Assembly (NCBI GenBank): GCA_023055505.1
Contig: JALIRH010000108.1
Span: 806,001 to 870,000 of the forward strand
DNA: 64,000 nt
Source of the DNA: Callipepla californica brunnescens
Taxonomy: Eukaryota > Chordata > Aves > Galliformes > Odontophoridae
Direction: 5' to 3'
Under the pieces are notes generated by a model. The model saw only the letters and a list, made by a program, of their open reading frames with translations. It was not told where the DNA came from and ran no database searches. Numbering within the stretch: position 1 is the stretch's first letter; every line of letters starts with the position of its first letter. Below are positions 12,071 through 23,000 of this stretch, piece after piece. A program made the position numbers and the translations under genes.

Positions 12071-13938
12071 ACAGTCCCTCCAGCCTCAGCCCTGAGCCGG
12101 GGGATGGCAACGCCTGCTTCACCCATGGGAGACATGGGCAAGGGCACATCTAAAATCTGATCTATTAACAGCCCCTTGCAGAGGGAGTGCGGGCAGGGAT
12201 GGGTGAAGGCAGGGTGATGGGGATGGATGCTGCACCTGGGCTGCATGTCCCCGTGAGCCAACCCCGCTGAGCACACAGGTGCTGTGTCCCAGGCCCCTCC
12301 GTCCTGGGCAGCCCCCCCCAGCTTGGCTAATCGCAGGGTTCAGGCTGTGCTGCCGAGCATCCCGTGCCGGTGCCGCAGCCTTGAGCAGCTCCTGATACTG
12401 GGGCACGGCGCTTGGCCTTGTGGGCAGGTAGTCATAACACGGGGCGACCCCCCCTGCCAGCAATTCAGGCATCGGTGGCAGGGGAACCTGGCCGGCACCC
12501 TTTGTGTCCCAGCTCCCACAGAGAAGTAATCAGAGAAAAACAAGGCTCCAGCAGCTGGGGCTGAAGCCATACTGGAGACAACAAGCTGGCTGCAGTGGGG
12601 TTTGGCTCTGCGATGTGCTGGAGCCATGGGGCAAAGAGGAAGGGGATGTCACCCACAGCCACATCTTGTCCCCTCACCAGCCCCTCTGGGGACACCTCCC
12701 TGTCCCTCTCAGCCTCCGGGGCCATCAGGTGGCCGCTGGCTGGCACAGCATGCTCTGCTCCCTGCTGAGTCACAACTCTGTGGGGAAACTCTTCCAGCTC
12801 CGGTCATAAACCCATTGATTTCCCTTCGGGTCTGTGCCCAGCAGCATCCCATCCCATTCCCTCACGGCTGAGCTGTGGCCATCCGATGGTTCAGAGCTGC
12901 CTGCTGACTCCCAAATTCCAGCCCAGGCTTACGGCAGCCCCTTCCCGGAGCCATGGGCAGCGGGTGCCCTGCACCTGCAGCCCCATCTGCTCCCAGGGAT
13001 CCCTCAGTGGCAGGGGACAGGCCTCAGCACCAAGTGGCTCTGCAGGGACTCCCCTGCCCCACAGGGGCACTGACCCGCACAGTGCTATCTGGTACACTTT
13101 GCTCACTCCACCGCCGTTCCTGGCTTTCCTGGGAGCTGCTGTTTGCTTTTCTCTGAATTATGACTCCAGCTTGTGCCTTTGATCTAGGCTGTGTCGGCCA
13201 CCCGATGCCAGCCCCTCTTCTGCCTTTGAAGTGCAGGCAGTCCCCTTCCCAGCATCGGACATTACTTTTGCAGCCTCAGGAGCAACCCCAGCCCTGGGGG
13301 ACTGAGACATCCAGTGTGAAAGCACCCAGGGATGTCCAAGGCACTCAGCATCCCTCATCCTCCCCTGGATCTCATACTGGGCCAGCGTTGCTCACAGCCT
13401 GAAGGTGACACTGCAGGGTGGTGAGCAGCCCCAAGGATGCTGCATGACTTGGACCAGAGCACTGCTGTCTCCTGTGGCAGTGGGCAGGGACAGAGGAGAC
13501 GGCCAAAAAGCAGACCCTGATGGCATGTATGTCCTGCAGCTAGGGGGTCACCTCCAGCAGGAGGGCTGAGAGCTGTGGGGAAGGTGCCCTTCTGGACACT
13601 AGTCCTGCCCTCCCTTCCCAGCACAGAGAGCTGGGGGTCTCTGCCTGCCCTCTCTGCCCTTGGGACACTGTCCCAGGCTCTGGGCTCTGGCCTTGAGTGG
13701 GTCTGAGCGTCCCCATCCCCTCCCCGCTGCCCCATCCTGGGGAGGAATCAGCCTTATCTGTTACACTTTGTTCTCCAGCTGTCTGGGTGTGGAGCCGAGC
13801 AGAGGTTACTGCCGGACCTTTGACACACACACACATACATGGACACACAAACAGCCCCACATGCACTCACAGCTACTCTCATCACGCATGCGTATACCTG
13901 CACGTGTGCACAGCTGCATATCCCTTAGCAGCCCTCTT

Positions 13939-13952
13939 CCCCCCCCCCCCCC
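13939..13952. repeat. Poly-C run (14 C)
   Basis: Uninterrupted cytosine run next to CA-rich simple sequence (13820-13990). Low-complexity DNA. Confidence 0.85.
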
Positions 13953-14371
13953 AGCACACACATGCATTTCCCCAGCCCTGCATGCATACCTCCTTTCTGT
14001 ACCCCTTCATAGCTGTTGTGCCCTAGGCACCCTCCAAGCTCCCCGCACATGTTGGTGCAACCCTCAGGGTGAGAGCAGCAGCCCTCAGAGGGGATTTCTC
14101 CACATCATCACTGGATGTGGTTTGTGCTGTACTTGCAGGCATTGCTGCAGGAGGCTGTGGCAAGGCTCCTTGTCCCCACTCTATGCCTGGGGTCCTGCCC
14201 ATGCCCAAAGCTTGTGCTCCTTGTCAGCATGCCTCCACACTGCTCCTGCTGGGAAAGCCACAGCCCTTCCCATGTGATCTTATCTTCAGTGGGTCATGAA
14301 TGACATGTGAGTTGCTGCCCTGGCCTCTGCCATCCTTTTCCTAATGGGAAGACAGAGCAGGTGTGCAGCAT

Positions 14372-14396
14372 TGTGTGTGTGTGTGTGTGTGTGTGT
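14372..14396. repeat. (TG)n microsatellite
   Basis: About 12 uninterrupted TG dinucleotides, 188 bp before an NHEJ1 exon acceptor. A length-polymorphic marker candidate. Confidence 0.95.
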
Positions 14397-14583
14397 ACAT
14401 CTGGGGAGCATCTGCATCCCTGCAAGGTGGGCAGAGCCATACCGTGGTCTCCACGGTGAAGCACAGCCCCATTGCTGCCACCCAGCACAAGGCAGAGTGG
14501 CCTGGCAGGAGCTGACTCTTCCTGGGGCCATTCCCGACCCTGGTGCTGGCAGTGGTGTGACAGTGTCTCTGTTCTCTCCACAG

Positions 14584-14701
14584 AGCCTGCCCCAGATCTG
14601 CAGTGCAGAAGATGGGCGCACGTTCACCTCCACTCTGCGGCAGCTCTACATGGCAGTGACGCTGCAGGAGGCCAAGCATGCTCAGAAACGGCATCACCCA
14701 G
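14584..14701 (+). CDS. NHEJ1: NHEJ1 coding exon (human exon 6 equivalent)
   Basis: The acceptor CTCTCCACAG precedes 14584 and the donor GTGAGG follows 14701. It encodes 39 residues plus one base and includes the LYMAVT segment shared with human XLF. Confidence 0.9.
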
Positions 14702-15420
14702 GTGAGGAGCTCCTGGCTGGGAGGCAGGGGGATGTGGAGCACTCCTGGGACAAGCCTCCTTCACAGGGGAATGGGAGTGAGGACCTGGATGCAGCCCACC
14801 CCCCTTTGCTTCCCGCTGAGCTCCCCTTGTTCACATTGTGGGTTTGGGTGATGCTCTGTGCTCCCTCAGCTCAACCCCAAATTGCATCTCTCCCTTCTGG
14901 CACCAGAGGACACCGAGGACCTGGCGCCTACTGCAGAAACCACAGGGCACCCCGACCTGGTGCCCCAGTCCCCAGAGGATGAAACAGCATCTTTGAGTGA
15001 GGAAGCCACGGTGAGCCTGTTCATGCCAGTAGCGAGATGGGGCTTCATGGACTGGTAGGGGCTTGGAACCAGCTGCTGCACGCTCTGCTGCTCTCAGTGC
15101 CCAGCTTTCATGCTTTGCACTGTGCAGCCCAGCCCTGTGCCCCACCAGGGTGGGCTGGGGGGCTTGGTTTGATTCCTAGCACATCCCACTCCCTGCACAC
15201 TGGTTGGGAAGCACATGGGCTTGTTGCACGTGTGTGTTGTTGTACTGCCCCATGGGGGTGGGGGTGTTACTGCTCTCATTTGCACCCATCCTGGAAGAAT
15301 CCCCCCAGGGGGCTAACATTGCCTCCCTGTTGCTTACAGCCGACCTCCTCCCCAGTGCAGAAGCCCCGGCTGCCTGTGGCCAAGGCCAAACCAAAGAAGG
15401 CGAAAGGGCTTTTCAGCTGA
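14584..15420 (+). CDS. NHEJ1: NHEJ1 (XLF/Cernunnos), last three coding exons, 5' end outside window
   Basis: XLF is a nuclear homodimer that bridges DNA ends with XRCC4-LIG4 and Ku during non-homologous end joining. Coding pieces are 14584-14701, 14907-15010 and 15340-15420, each with GT-AG borders, joining in frame to 100 residues and a TGA. The first piece matches the XLF segment after the head and coiled coil (LPQICSAEDG, then LRQLYMAVT, human LQDLYMAVT). The middle piece is a Ser/Thr/Glu-rich linker. The last ends KPKKAKGLFS, matching the XLF C-terminal Ku-binding motif (basic patch plus Phe). The head domain and coiled coil must lie upstream of the window. The C-terminal tail is shorter than I recall for human, which fits this variable region. 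Identification is firm; the exon count upstream is unknown. Confidence 0.93.
14907..15010 (+). CDS. NHEJ1: NHEJ1 coding exon (penultimate)
   Basis: The acceptor TTCTGGCACCAG and donor GTGAGC flank a 104-bp exon that completes the split Glu codon and keeps frame. It encodes an acidic Ser/Thr/Pro-rich linker. Confidence 0.85.
15340..15420 (+). CDS. NHEJ1: NHEJ1 last coding exon with Ku-binding motif
   Basis: The acceptor TGCTTACAG precedes 26 codons and TGA. The C-terminus KAKGLFS matches the XLF Ku-binding motif. Confidence 0.93.
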   Translation, partial: PTSSPVQKPRLPVAKAKPKKAKGLFS

Positions 15421-15790
15421 AAGGTTGCTGCCACCGTCCTGAGTGTCTCTGCTCCCCCAGCACCTGAGAGAGGCTGTGTGGATCACCATGTGTCCTCTGC
15501 TGCAACCACGTCTCCCCACGGATGCTTCTGGGGTCATTCCTCACTGCAGGGGAGATGAAGTTTCTTGTCCACATGCTAATATCTCAGGAAATCCTTTGGT
15601 ACTTCTGCTCGGGTTCAGATCCCAGGCTGCCTGTGTGGAGCCTGTGCGGGACCTAGGGGTAGTGGGAGGGATGCTGCTGAGTGGGTGCCAGGATGGATGC
15701 TGCGGGGCTCCAGTGGGGTGTGGCTCTGTCTGGAAGACAACACATCCTGCCCTTGTGTCAGTTTGCAATAAAGGGGCGTGTCCAGGTGAT
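15421..15790 (+). other. NHEJ1: NHEJ1 3' UTR
   Basis: Non-coding sequence from the NHEJ1 stop to just past the AATAAA. It is a short 3' UTR of about 370 bases. Confidence 0.8.
15767..15772 (+). terminator. NHEJ1: NHEJ1 polyadenylation signal AATAAA
   Basis: Canonical AATAAA 347 bases after the NHEJ1 stop, followed by GT-rich sequence. It is the first such signal after the stop. Confidence 0.85.
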
Positions 15791-15946
15791 GTTCCTTCTC
15801 CCTCTGCTCTACCCCTCTTCAGCCCATGGTGCTGAGACAGGGGTGCAACCCCTGGGGCAGCGGAGTCCCTCAGCAGCCCTGCAGCATATTACAGATGCTC
15901 TCTACACTCAAAGTATCATTTCTGCTCCTTCACACACCATCTACGC

Positions 15947-16071
15947 ATCCATTCTCCCCTCCATCCTTCTCTCCATCCCTCCATCATCCCTCCCTTTCTC
16001 CCTCCCTCCTTTTCTTCATCCTTCCATGCATCCATCCATCCATCTATCCATCCCTCCCTCCCTCCCTCTGT
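15947..16071. repeat. (TCCA)n/(TCCC)n pyrimidine simple repeat
   Basis: About 125 bp built almost entirely of TCCA, TCCC and TTCC words (CATCCATCCATCC near 16029). One strand is nearly all pyrimidine, so triplex formation is possible. Confidence 0.9.
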
Positions 16072-16914
16072 GGATGCTTTAACCCTTCCTCTCCTCTCCC
16101 AGCTCTTGTCTCCATGTGCTTCCTTTGAAGCTGGGAAGCCACTCCCATACCCAATCCAGCTCCTAAAATAGCAGCAGGGTCCTGTGCCCCTGCCTGCCCC
16201 TGGCTCCCCAGGGCTGGGCTGGCCGCAGGCTCACTGCCTTCTCTCAAGGGCGGCAAGGGGGAAACAAAAACATCCGGAGCAGCCCCTGTGTCTGTAGAAA
16301 GGGAATGAAAGGGCCTTTGCAGGGCCATGGCCGGCCAGTCCCAGGGCCAGAGGTTTTTATATTTCCTCTCCAAGGGAGCAGCATGAGGGGCAGAGCGGGT
16401 GATGGGAAAGGGAAGCCATGGGGTGGTGAGCGTGTGCCTATAGCCTTGTGTCCTGACTTCTCCTGTGTCAGTACAACCCAGGAACCTTTGGAACAGGCAC
16501 ATGTGGGCTGCAAGGTGATGGGGGCTCTGGAGCAGAGCTCTGGGGTTCTCTGGGCTTTTCCAACCACATTGATTCCTCCTGGGTGGAAGAGCTGGAGCTG
16601 TGTCCCATCTCCAGCATGGGTCTGCACTGCCTGGAGGACATGGGCTGCGGGCAAGGACCTGCTGCTGGGACACATCCTCTCCCAGAGCATGGGAAGGATG
16701 GGCTGCAGGAGCAGACATGAAAGTAGATTGGAGCTGTCAGTGGGAAAAAGAGCTCTGCCAGTACCCCCAGCCCTATGGGTCCAGCACGGAGACGAGGTGC
16801 CTTCCTGGCCCAGGCTGATGCCAACTGCAAGAAGTGTCACCTCGCATTGTCCCAGCCCGGCCCGCTGGGGTCTCCTTCCCTGTCCCCACCCCCTCCTCCC
16901 TGGAGCCAGCTGGA

Positions 16915-17115
16915 TTTGAGCTCCCGACACACATTAAAGGCCACAAGTTCGGCCTCGGCCTCCATAAATTTGATTCCATAAATATTAGTTTTCGCAGGGT
17001 TTAATGAAGCCGTTATGCCGGGCACGGCCCAGCACCCCGACCCGTGCCCTTAATAAGGGCTCTGTGGCCTCGATTAAAGGGACCTTTCAATCGCTGTCAA
17101 GTATTTTTAGAAAAG
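16915..17115. promoter_or_regulatory. Candidate conserved enhancer between NHEJ1 and IHH
   Basis: A non-repetitive 200-bp block with CACATTAAAGGCC, CCATAAATTTGATTCCATAAATATTAG, GGTTTAATGAAGCCG, CTTAATAAGGGC and CGATTAAAGG. Repeated TTAA/ATTA cores with retained CpGs are typical of deeply conserved developmental enhancers. It lies about 2.7 kb upstream of the IHH start codon. No alignment was done. Confidence 0.45.
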
Positions 17116-18819
17116 GAAAAGAAAAAAAAAAATGAGAGAGGAGAAGAAGACGACCAAGGCAGCGAATGGGGAGAGGAAAATCCCAAACCCGACCAGTGCA
17201 AAAATAGAGAAATAGCACCACCTAGACTGCATCTCCCGGCTCCGCTGCCTGCTCACCCTGTGCTGTGCCCAGCTCCGGGCAGCCCTGCGGGGCCTGGTGC
17301 CAGCCCAGTGCCAGCCCGGTGCCCATGGGATGCTGCTGGCTGGAGGATGTGGTGCCATTGTCTGGAGGGGTGAAGCCAAAGGGTGGAGGAAAGAGGGATT
17401 TGGGTGAGGTGTGGACACAGCCAGGAGCAGTGCGTGGGGTTGGTCCTGATGGTGCTTAAGAGTGACTGGGTGCTGTAGGAGATGCTGGAAGGTAATTCAT
17501 CCCCGTGCCTCAGTGCTGCAGATACATACGTCCCTTTCCACCAGTCCTTGGTCAGACAGCCCCCTCCCCTGGATGCCCAGCCACACCTGGGAGTCCTGCC
17601 CCATGGGATACGTGGATACAGGGATACAGGCTGGCACCTGGGTATGGATGCTGCAGCCAGTGCTGAGCCCAGACTGCATCAGTCCCTTTGCAAGGGGTTG
17701 CAGAGAGCTTGGCGCTGTCCCCAGTCACTCCTGGGGTGCTTCCTGGTGGGCTGCTCTTCATCACCAGGTGGTGTTAATGAGCAGGTAATTCTCCCACGTC
17801 CCACTTCCCATGCAGGAGTTGGGCCAGCCCCACAGGTACCTGGAGTCAGAGCAGGCTCTGCATCCAGTGGTGGGAGTCTGTCGCTGCTTGCCATGGCCAG
17901 AGCAGATGCAGGATGCCGGGACCCCTGGAGCTACAGTTGCAGCCAAAGTCAGTTCCCTGTTTGCAGCTCTGGGTCTCCAGGGGACGTAGATTTTGTTCCA
18001 GGGAGGGCAGAGCCAGGTTGTTGCTGGTCTGGAGCTGGACAGAGGACAGGCATGTGTGACATGCATGCTGCAGAAACTGTTTGAGTTTGGCTTTAGATCA
18101 CTTGCAGCCGTAGGACACATGGTGATATGCTGCACCCTCAGCACTCTGTTGCTCAGTGCTGAGCAAGGCAGGGAACTGGGGTCGTCCCTCCATCAGGAGC
18201 GCAGAGCAGTCTGCAACCTTAGCTCAGGCTCTGCTCTTCTTGTGCCTGTGATGCATGGTGAACTGTGCCCTCCTGCAGCCCCAGAGGCAGGGACAGGGAG
18301 CAGTGCTATGACAGCTCTCTGCTCTGCCTGCTGACTCCCATAGGATGCTCTGCTGGAAGAGTCAGCTGAAATATGCAAGTGTTGGGGCCTGGGACGGCTG
18401 GTAGAGCTTCTTGCTCCATCATGTGTGGGAGCAGCACACATCCCGAGCTGTGGCAGGGCTTCGTGGAAGCTTTGACCCTGATGCAGAAACCTCTGGGCAG
18501 CTTTGCTCTGCCTGCATCTCATCCAAAGCATCCCAAGTGCCCGGGTGCTGCTGGCTGCATCCCTCTGTCTCTGTGTCCATCACCCAGTGCAGACCTGCAG
18601 CTATTCCAGCCTGGTCCTCCCGTGTGTCCCTTGCAGCGACCCACCTGAGGGACATGAGGGGGCATCCCCCGTGAAGGCAGTGCAGTGCTGTCCTCAGGTG
18701 CTGCCTCACCTGGGGAAGACGTAGGGAAACTGCAGGGGTGCAAGAAGAGTGCGGCTGGACCCCTCCCCGGCACACAGCTGGGGGAGAACCAGGGGGGCCC
18801 CCACGAACCCTCGCTCCTG

Positions 18820-19010
18820 AAATCAGGGTGTTGTATTTACTTTCCCCTTTTGGCAGCTAGAAGGGGAAGCCCATCCCAGCCCCTCATTGTTGTCTCAGCG
18901 AGTTAATCAGATGCCATAATCCTGTTGTGGAAATATCGGGCCTCCCTGGAAACAATGGGGAGCGAGAATATTGTGGTTAAATTTCAACCAGCTGCCTCCC
19001 TGCTCTGTTT
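18820..19010 (+). promoter_or_regulatory. IHH: IHH upstream element with RUNX and SOX sites
   Basis: AT-richer block abutting the IHH CpG island. It contains a TGTGGTT RUNX consensus at 18972-18978, a second TGTGG at 18926-18930, and SOX-type words ATTGTT and ACAATGG. RUNX2 is known to activate Ihh directly in chondrocytes, so these sites are plausible targets. Occupancy is not shown. Confidence 0.5.
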
Positions 19011-19350
19011 GATCCCCACCCGCGGGCCCGGGCCCCTGGCGAGCAGGCGGCGCGGCGGGGGCCGGAGCTCCGGGGGTGCCACCTCGCGCCCGGGGGCGTC
19101 CCGGGGTGGGGGGCTTCGGGCCGGGCGGGCGGAGGGGGCGGCCCCGAGGGGCAGGTGGCGGGGTGGGCTGCGGGGCTCGGACGGTGGGAGGAGGCTGCGG
19201 GCGGCCCGGGGCAGGTTCCGCGGGGAGGAGGCGAGGGAGGGAGGGCGCTGGGAGGCTGGGACACGGGCAGGGTGCGGTCCTGGCGGTTCCCGGTCCCGGA
19301 TCTCTTCAATTTCCCCTCTCACTCCTGCCCGGGGAGCGGAGGCAGCGGCG

Positions 19351-19404
19351 GCTCCTGCTCCTGCTCCTGCTCCTGCTCCGGCTCCGGCTCCGGCTCCGGC
19401 TCGG
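19351..19404. repeat. Hexanucleotide (CTCCTG)n/(CTCCGG)n repeat in IHH promoter
   Basis: About nine six-base units, first CTCCTG then CTCCGG, lie upstream of the inferred IHH start. One strand is G-rich and could form quadruplexes. Long open frames here are artefacts of the repeat. Confidence 0.85.
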
Positions 19405-19750
19405 GCCCCGCCGCGCTGACCGCCAGGGCGCAAACCGCGGGGGGCTCCGGCAGCGCCGAGCCCCGCGCCCCGCGCCCCGCAAGCGGCGGCTCTCCTGCCA
19501 AAACAAACGGCCCTTCGCTATTTATTGCCGCCGCCGGGGCACGGCGGCTCAGAGCGGCACGACAGCGGACGGCCGCCGCACCGGGCAGCCGGAGCGCACC
19601 GGGCAGCCGCCGCACCCCACCCGCACCGGCACCTGCGCGCCGCATGGGGAGCCCCGGGGCGGGCGGCGGGAGCGGCGGCCGAGCCTAGCGGGGCCCCCGG
19701 AGCCGCCGGTCCCCCCCCCCCCGGGCCGCCCCGGGGCCGCCGGGCGCGCC

Positions 19751-20053
19751 ATGAAGCCGGCGCGGCTGCTGCTGCTGCTGAGCGGGTGCGCGCTGCTGCT
19801 GGCGCCGGCCGTGCGCGGCTGCGGGCCGGGCAGGGTGGTGGGCAGCCGCCGCCGGCCGCCCCGCAAGCTCATCCCGCTCGCCTACAAGCAGTTCAGCCCC
19901 AACGTGCCCGAGAAGACGCTGGGGGCCAGCGGGCGCTACGAGGGCAAGATCGCGCGGAACTCGGAGCGCTTCAAGGAGCTCACGCCCAACTACAACCCCG
20001 ACATCATCTTCAAGGACGAGGAGAACACCGGCGCCGACCGGCTCATGACCCAG
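19751..20053 (+). CDS. IHH: IHH coding exon 1 (residues 1-101)
   Basis: Starts at ATG 19751 (GCGCCATGA context) and ends with CAG before donor GTACGG. It encodes the signal peptide and first part of the signalling domain. Confidence 0.97.
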
Positions 20054-23000
20054 GTACGGCCCCGCCGCCGCCCGCTTCTCCCCCCGCTCCGGGCACCTGC
20101 GGGCACCGGGCTCCCGGCACGGCCCGCTCGTTCGGGCGGGAGGCGGAGACCGGCGCCGCGGCCGCCCCATCCTTCCCCGGGCATCCCGCACGGGCATCTC
20201 TCTCTCCTCGCTCCGCCGCACCGCTTTGCCACTTCGGCCGGGCTGGGCGCTTCGGAGCCGGCAGCGCCCCGTCACCGAGGTGGCAGCACCCTCGGCTGCT
20301 ACGCCGCAAGGTGTGCCTGCTGTCCCCGAGCTGCCGCGTCCCGCTATCTCCAGGGCTGGCTGCCCCGCTGCGCCCGTCCTGCCCGTGCACCTCTGCTCTG
20401 CGCATTGCGGGGCGCGGCGGGAGCGCGTGGAGCCCGGTGCTGGCAGAGCAGCAAGTTTGTCCCTCTCGCTGTCTTTGTCCCCAGTGCCCCCGCTTCCCTC
20501 GGGTTCAGAGTGGGATGGAGAATGGTGCCTGGCGTGGGGCCGCCCCTCCTGAGTATGGAGAAGGGAACAACCTGTTGTTGCAAATGCTCTGCTGTTGAAT
20601 TCAGCTTCAGTGTGCCCAGAGCCAGCGGGAAGGAGGGTGGCAGGCGGGGGTGGGGGACAGAGGACGGCAGCGGGTGGAGGGGGTGATGCTGGACGAAGGT
20701 TACTCTGTGTTTTAATATTGCCAGGAGAATGCCTGAGGGTTTCAGGAATGCAGATAAGGAGCCGCACGGCCTTGCTATAAGAAACCTGGCCATCGGCCTC
20801 AGCGTGGGGTTACAGCCCGAGCGAGCTGCTGGGGGAGGCGGGGAGCAGGCGGGTGCCTGCTGCACCCCAGGGCTGGGGATGGGTGCATGAGTGGGATGGC
20901 CCCGGTGGCAGCAGCTGAGCCGGGCTCTGGCCATGGACTCTGCCCGAGGTGCTGGTAACAAGGAGAGGAGAATGGCTAGGGTGCTGGCGTGACAGTTCTG
21001 TAACCCTGTATGCCCCAAGGGCAGGTCCCTCAGGGCGGGGGCTACAGCACAGGGAGGTTTTCAGACCAGGGGATGCAGCAGAGGGGTTGAATTCCCACTG
21101 TGAGCTGTTGGTCCCTGGAGCCTGCAGCCCCAGTGCAGGACAGCTTCACACCCAGGGACACTGGCGGTGAGCTCTGCCAGTGTGTGTGTCCTGAGGGCAC
21201 CGTGGGTACCACAATGTGGTACTGTCCCCATTGCTGAGGTGATAGCGTGACTTCTGGTAGCTCACTTCCACCCCACAGCCCTCTGGGCTCATCCTGTACC
21301 CCTGGCTGTGGGAGATGCTCCCAGATGTAGGAGCTTGGGCACTGTGCCCTGCTATGGGCTGGGAAAAGCCATTGACCCAACTCCTCATCCCTTCCCCCAG
21401 TGCCCTGGCTTTTACTGCTGTTGACTCACTTCAAACCTGTTTTCTTTCCCCAAGTCCAAGGGTCTGGGTGTCCCAGGCAGCCGGAAGATGCCGCCCGCTT
21501 AGGGGGGTGGGTAGTGCTGCTCTCTGCCCGCCTTTACTTTATCGTTTCATCTTCCTCAAGAATTCCAGTGTGTTTGCTCTTGCTGGTCCCACTCGGAGGT
21601 GCTGAGATAAGGCTGGAGGCAGAGCTTGCCTCACCTCTCCCCACAGCCTGGCCCAGGAATGTCCCCGGCCCCCTGCCCCCATGGTGTCCCCACCCCATGC
21701 TGCTCCCCATCACCTCTTGCATCCCCTCATGATGTGGAGACCATCCTTTCAGGGGCGATTAATTGCTCATGAGGAGCTTGGAGTGGCACTTCTGTCTTTC
21801 TCTGGGATAAACCTCACCTGGGGCAGGTGTAAGCTGACCGTTCTTCTCCTGGACGTGCTCAGGGCTGGAGGTCAGCCGCGGCCCATTGCACCCCAGTGTT
21901 GAGGCTATGGGCACAGCAGAGTGTCCCGGGTTTCTTGATAGCTCTGTTCTGCCCCAGAGCTGTGTCATTCCTCCAGACCTTCCCAAAACGTTTGACTTCT
22001 GCTACAGAGTGGGCATGAGAAAAAAGCGATGCCAGTACTGGGTGGCAGAGAGCACCTCTCCGTTCAGCCCAGCTTGACATCCCCAAGGTCTTTTCTTGTC
22101 TTGCCAGTCCCTGCCCGCTCCCTGAGCATCCCATCCGTCGCGCTCCCTATTTGTCACCTCTCGTCGCTCCTCGCCGCCGGTACCTGTCCCCTCCTGCACC
22201 CCGCCCGCTCTGACACCTGCTGGCCACCGAGGGCACAGGCAGGGCCGCCTGGCTCGGGGCTTGGGGACACCGCCAGCTCGGTGCTGCGCTGAAGGGACAC
22301 CGCTGGGGACGAGGTGGCCCTTCTCCGGGGTGTGGCGGCAGGCGGCATCCCAGCAGGGGGACAGAAGTTGGAGGGTCTCAGTGTGTGCGTGCATCCCTTG
22401 CAGGGAGCACCGGGAGAGTGGAGAGGATGAGGGGGTCCCGGAGCAGGGTGGTGAGGGAACACATGGAGAGATGCAGTGTGAGGGCTCTACCTCCGCAGTG
22501 CACGACCCCAAACCCTCTCACTGGGGTCCTTGGAGTTATTGTGCCTACGCAGTGGCACCGTGCTGGTGCTTGCTGAGGACAAAAGTCACTCCCCTCCCTT
22601 CTCCTCCCCTCTCCTGGGCACTGTTTGTCCAACACCTTCCTGCCTTATCTCCCCACGCCCAGGGAGCCACGAGACAAGGGTAGAGGCACTCCCCTGCCCC
22701 ATGTGGGGCAAAGGCCTGCCAGGCACTGCCCTCCCTCACACCCACACCGCACTGAGAACAAGTGGGGTTCCTCCAGAACAACACCCCGGGATAGGGACAG
22801 GTGATGGGGGACAGGGGTAGGGCCACCCTGCTGGGCCAGCTCCCTGCAGGAGCAGTGTGAGGGACTTTCTGAGCCTCTTGGCACTCAGCAGTAGGTCTGC
22901 AGCCCTGCTTCCCACTCTCCGTGGTGCTGCCTTGTGACCTACGTGTATTGCTGCCGGTGTCACATTCTGCAGCAGGAAATCCAGCACCGGGCTGTGGCCA

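Larger units (their letters stand above)
1..14583 (+). other. NHEJ1: Large NHEJ1 intron (3' part), no exon recognised
   Basis: No stretch here encodes recognisable XLF sequence or another protein family, and the first recognised NHEJ1 exon begins at 14584, so the region is read as the 3' part of the intron before it. Most of the block is GC-rich, unstructured sequence full of chance open frames. Several AT-rich islands stand out and are listed separately. In mammals the IHH enhancer cluster lies in NHEJ1 introns (established), so this intron is a likely home for IHH enhancers (inference). Earlier NHEJ1 exons should lie upstream of the window. Confidence 0.7.
15773..18780. other. Intergenic region NHEJ1-IHH
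   Basis: No gene recognised. It holds a TCCA/TCCC simple repeat and one conserved-looking block (listed separately); the remainder is GC-rich unstructured sequence with chance open frames on both strands. Confidence 0.7.
19010..20460 (+). promoter_or_regulatory. IHH: IHH CpG island, promoter and 5' UTR
   Basis: Extremely GC- and CpG-rich sequence spanning the region before exon 1, exon 1 and the start of intron 1. Within it CTATTTATTG (19518-19527) is the only TATA-like element and would place the transcription start near 19550, giving a 5' UTR of about 200 bases. The start site is inferred. Confidence 0.75.

Noticed and set aside
16044..16930. Overlapping minus-strand open frames of 224 and 228 codons between NHEJ1 and IHH
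   Set aside because: No splice context, no recognised domain, and one runs into the TCCA repeat.
19076..20686. 536-codon open frame over IHH exon 1
   Set aside because: It reaches the IHH reading frame only by running through the CpG island and repeat, then continues into intron 1; the hedgehog signal peptide fixes the start at 19751.
19685..20767. 360-codon minus-strand open frame opposite IHH exon 1
   Set aside because: A shadow of CpG-rich coding and intronic DNA; the peptide is low-complexity Arg/Pro/Ala.
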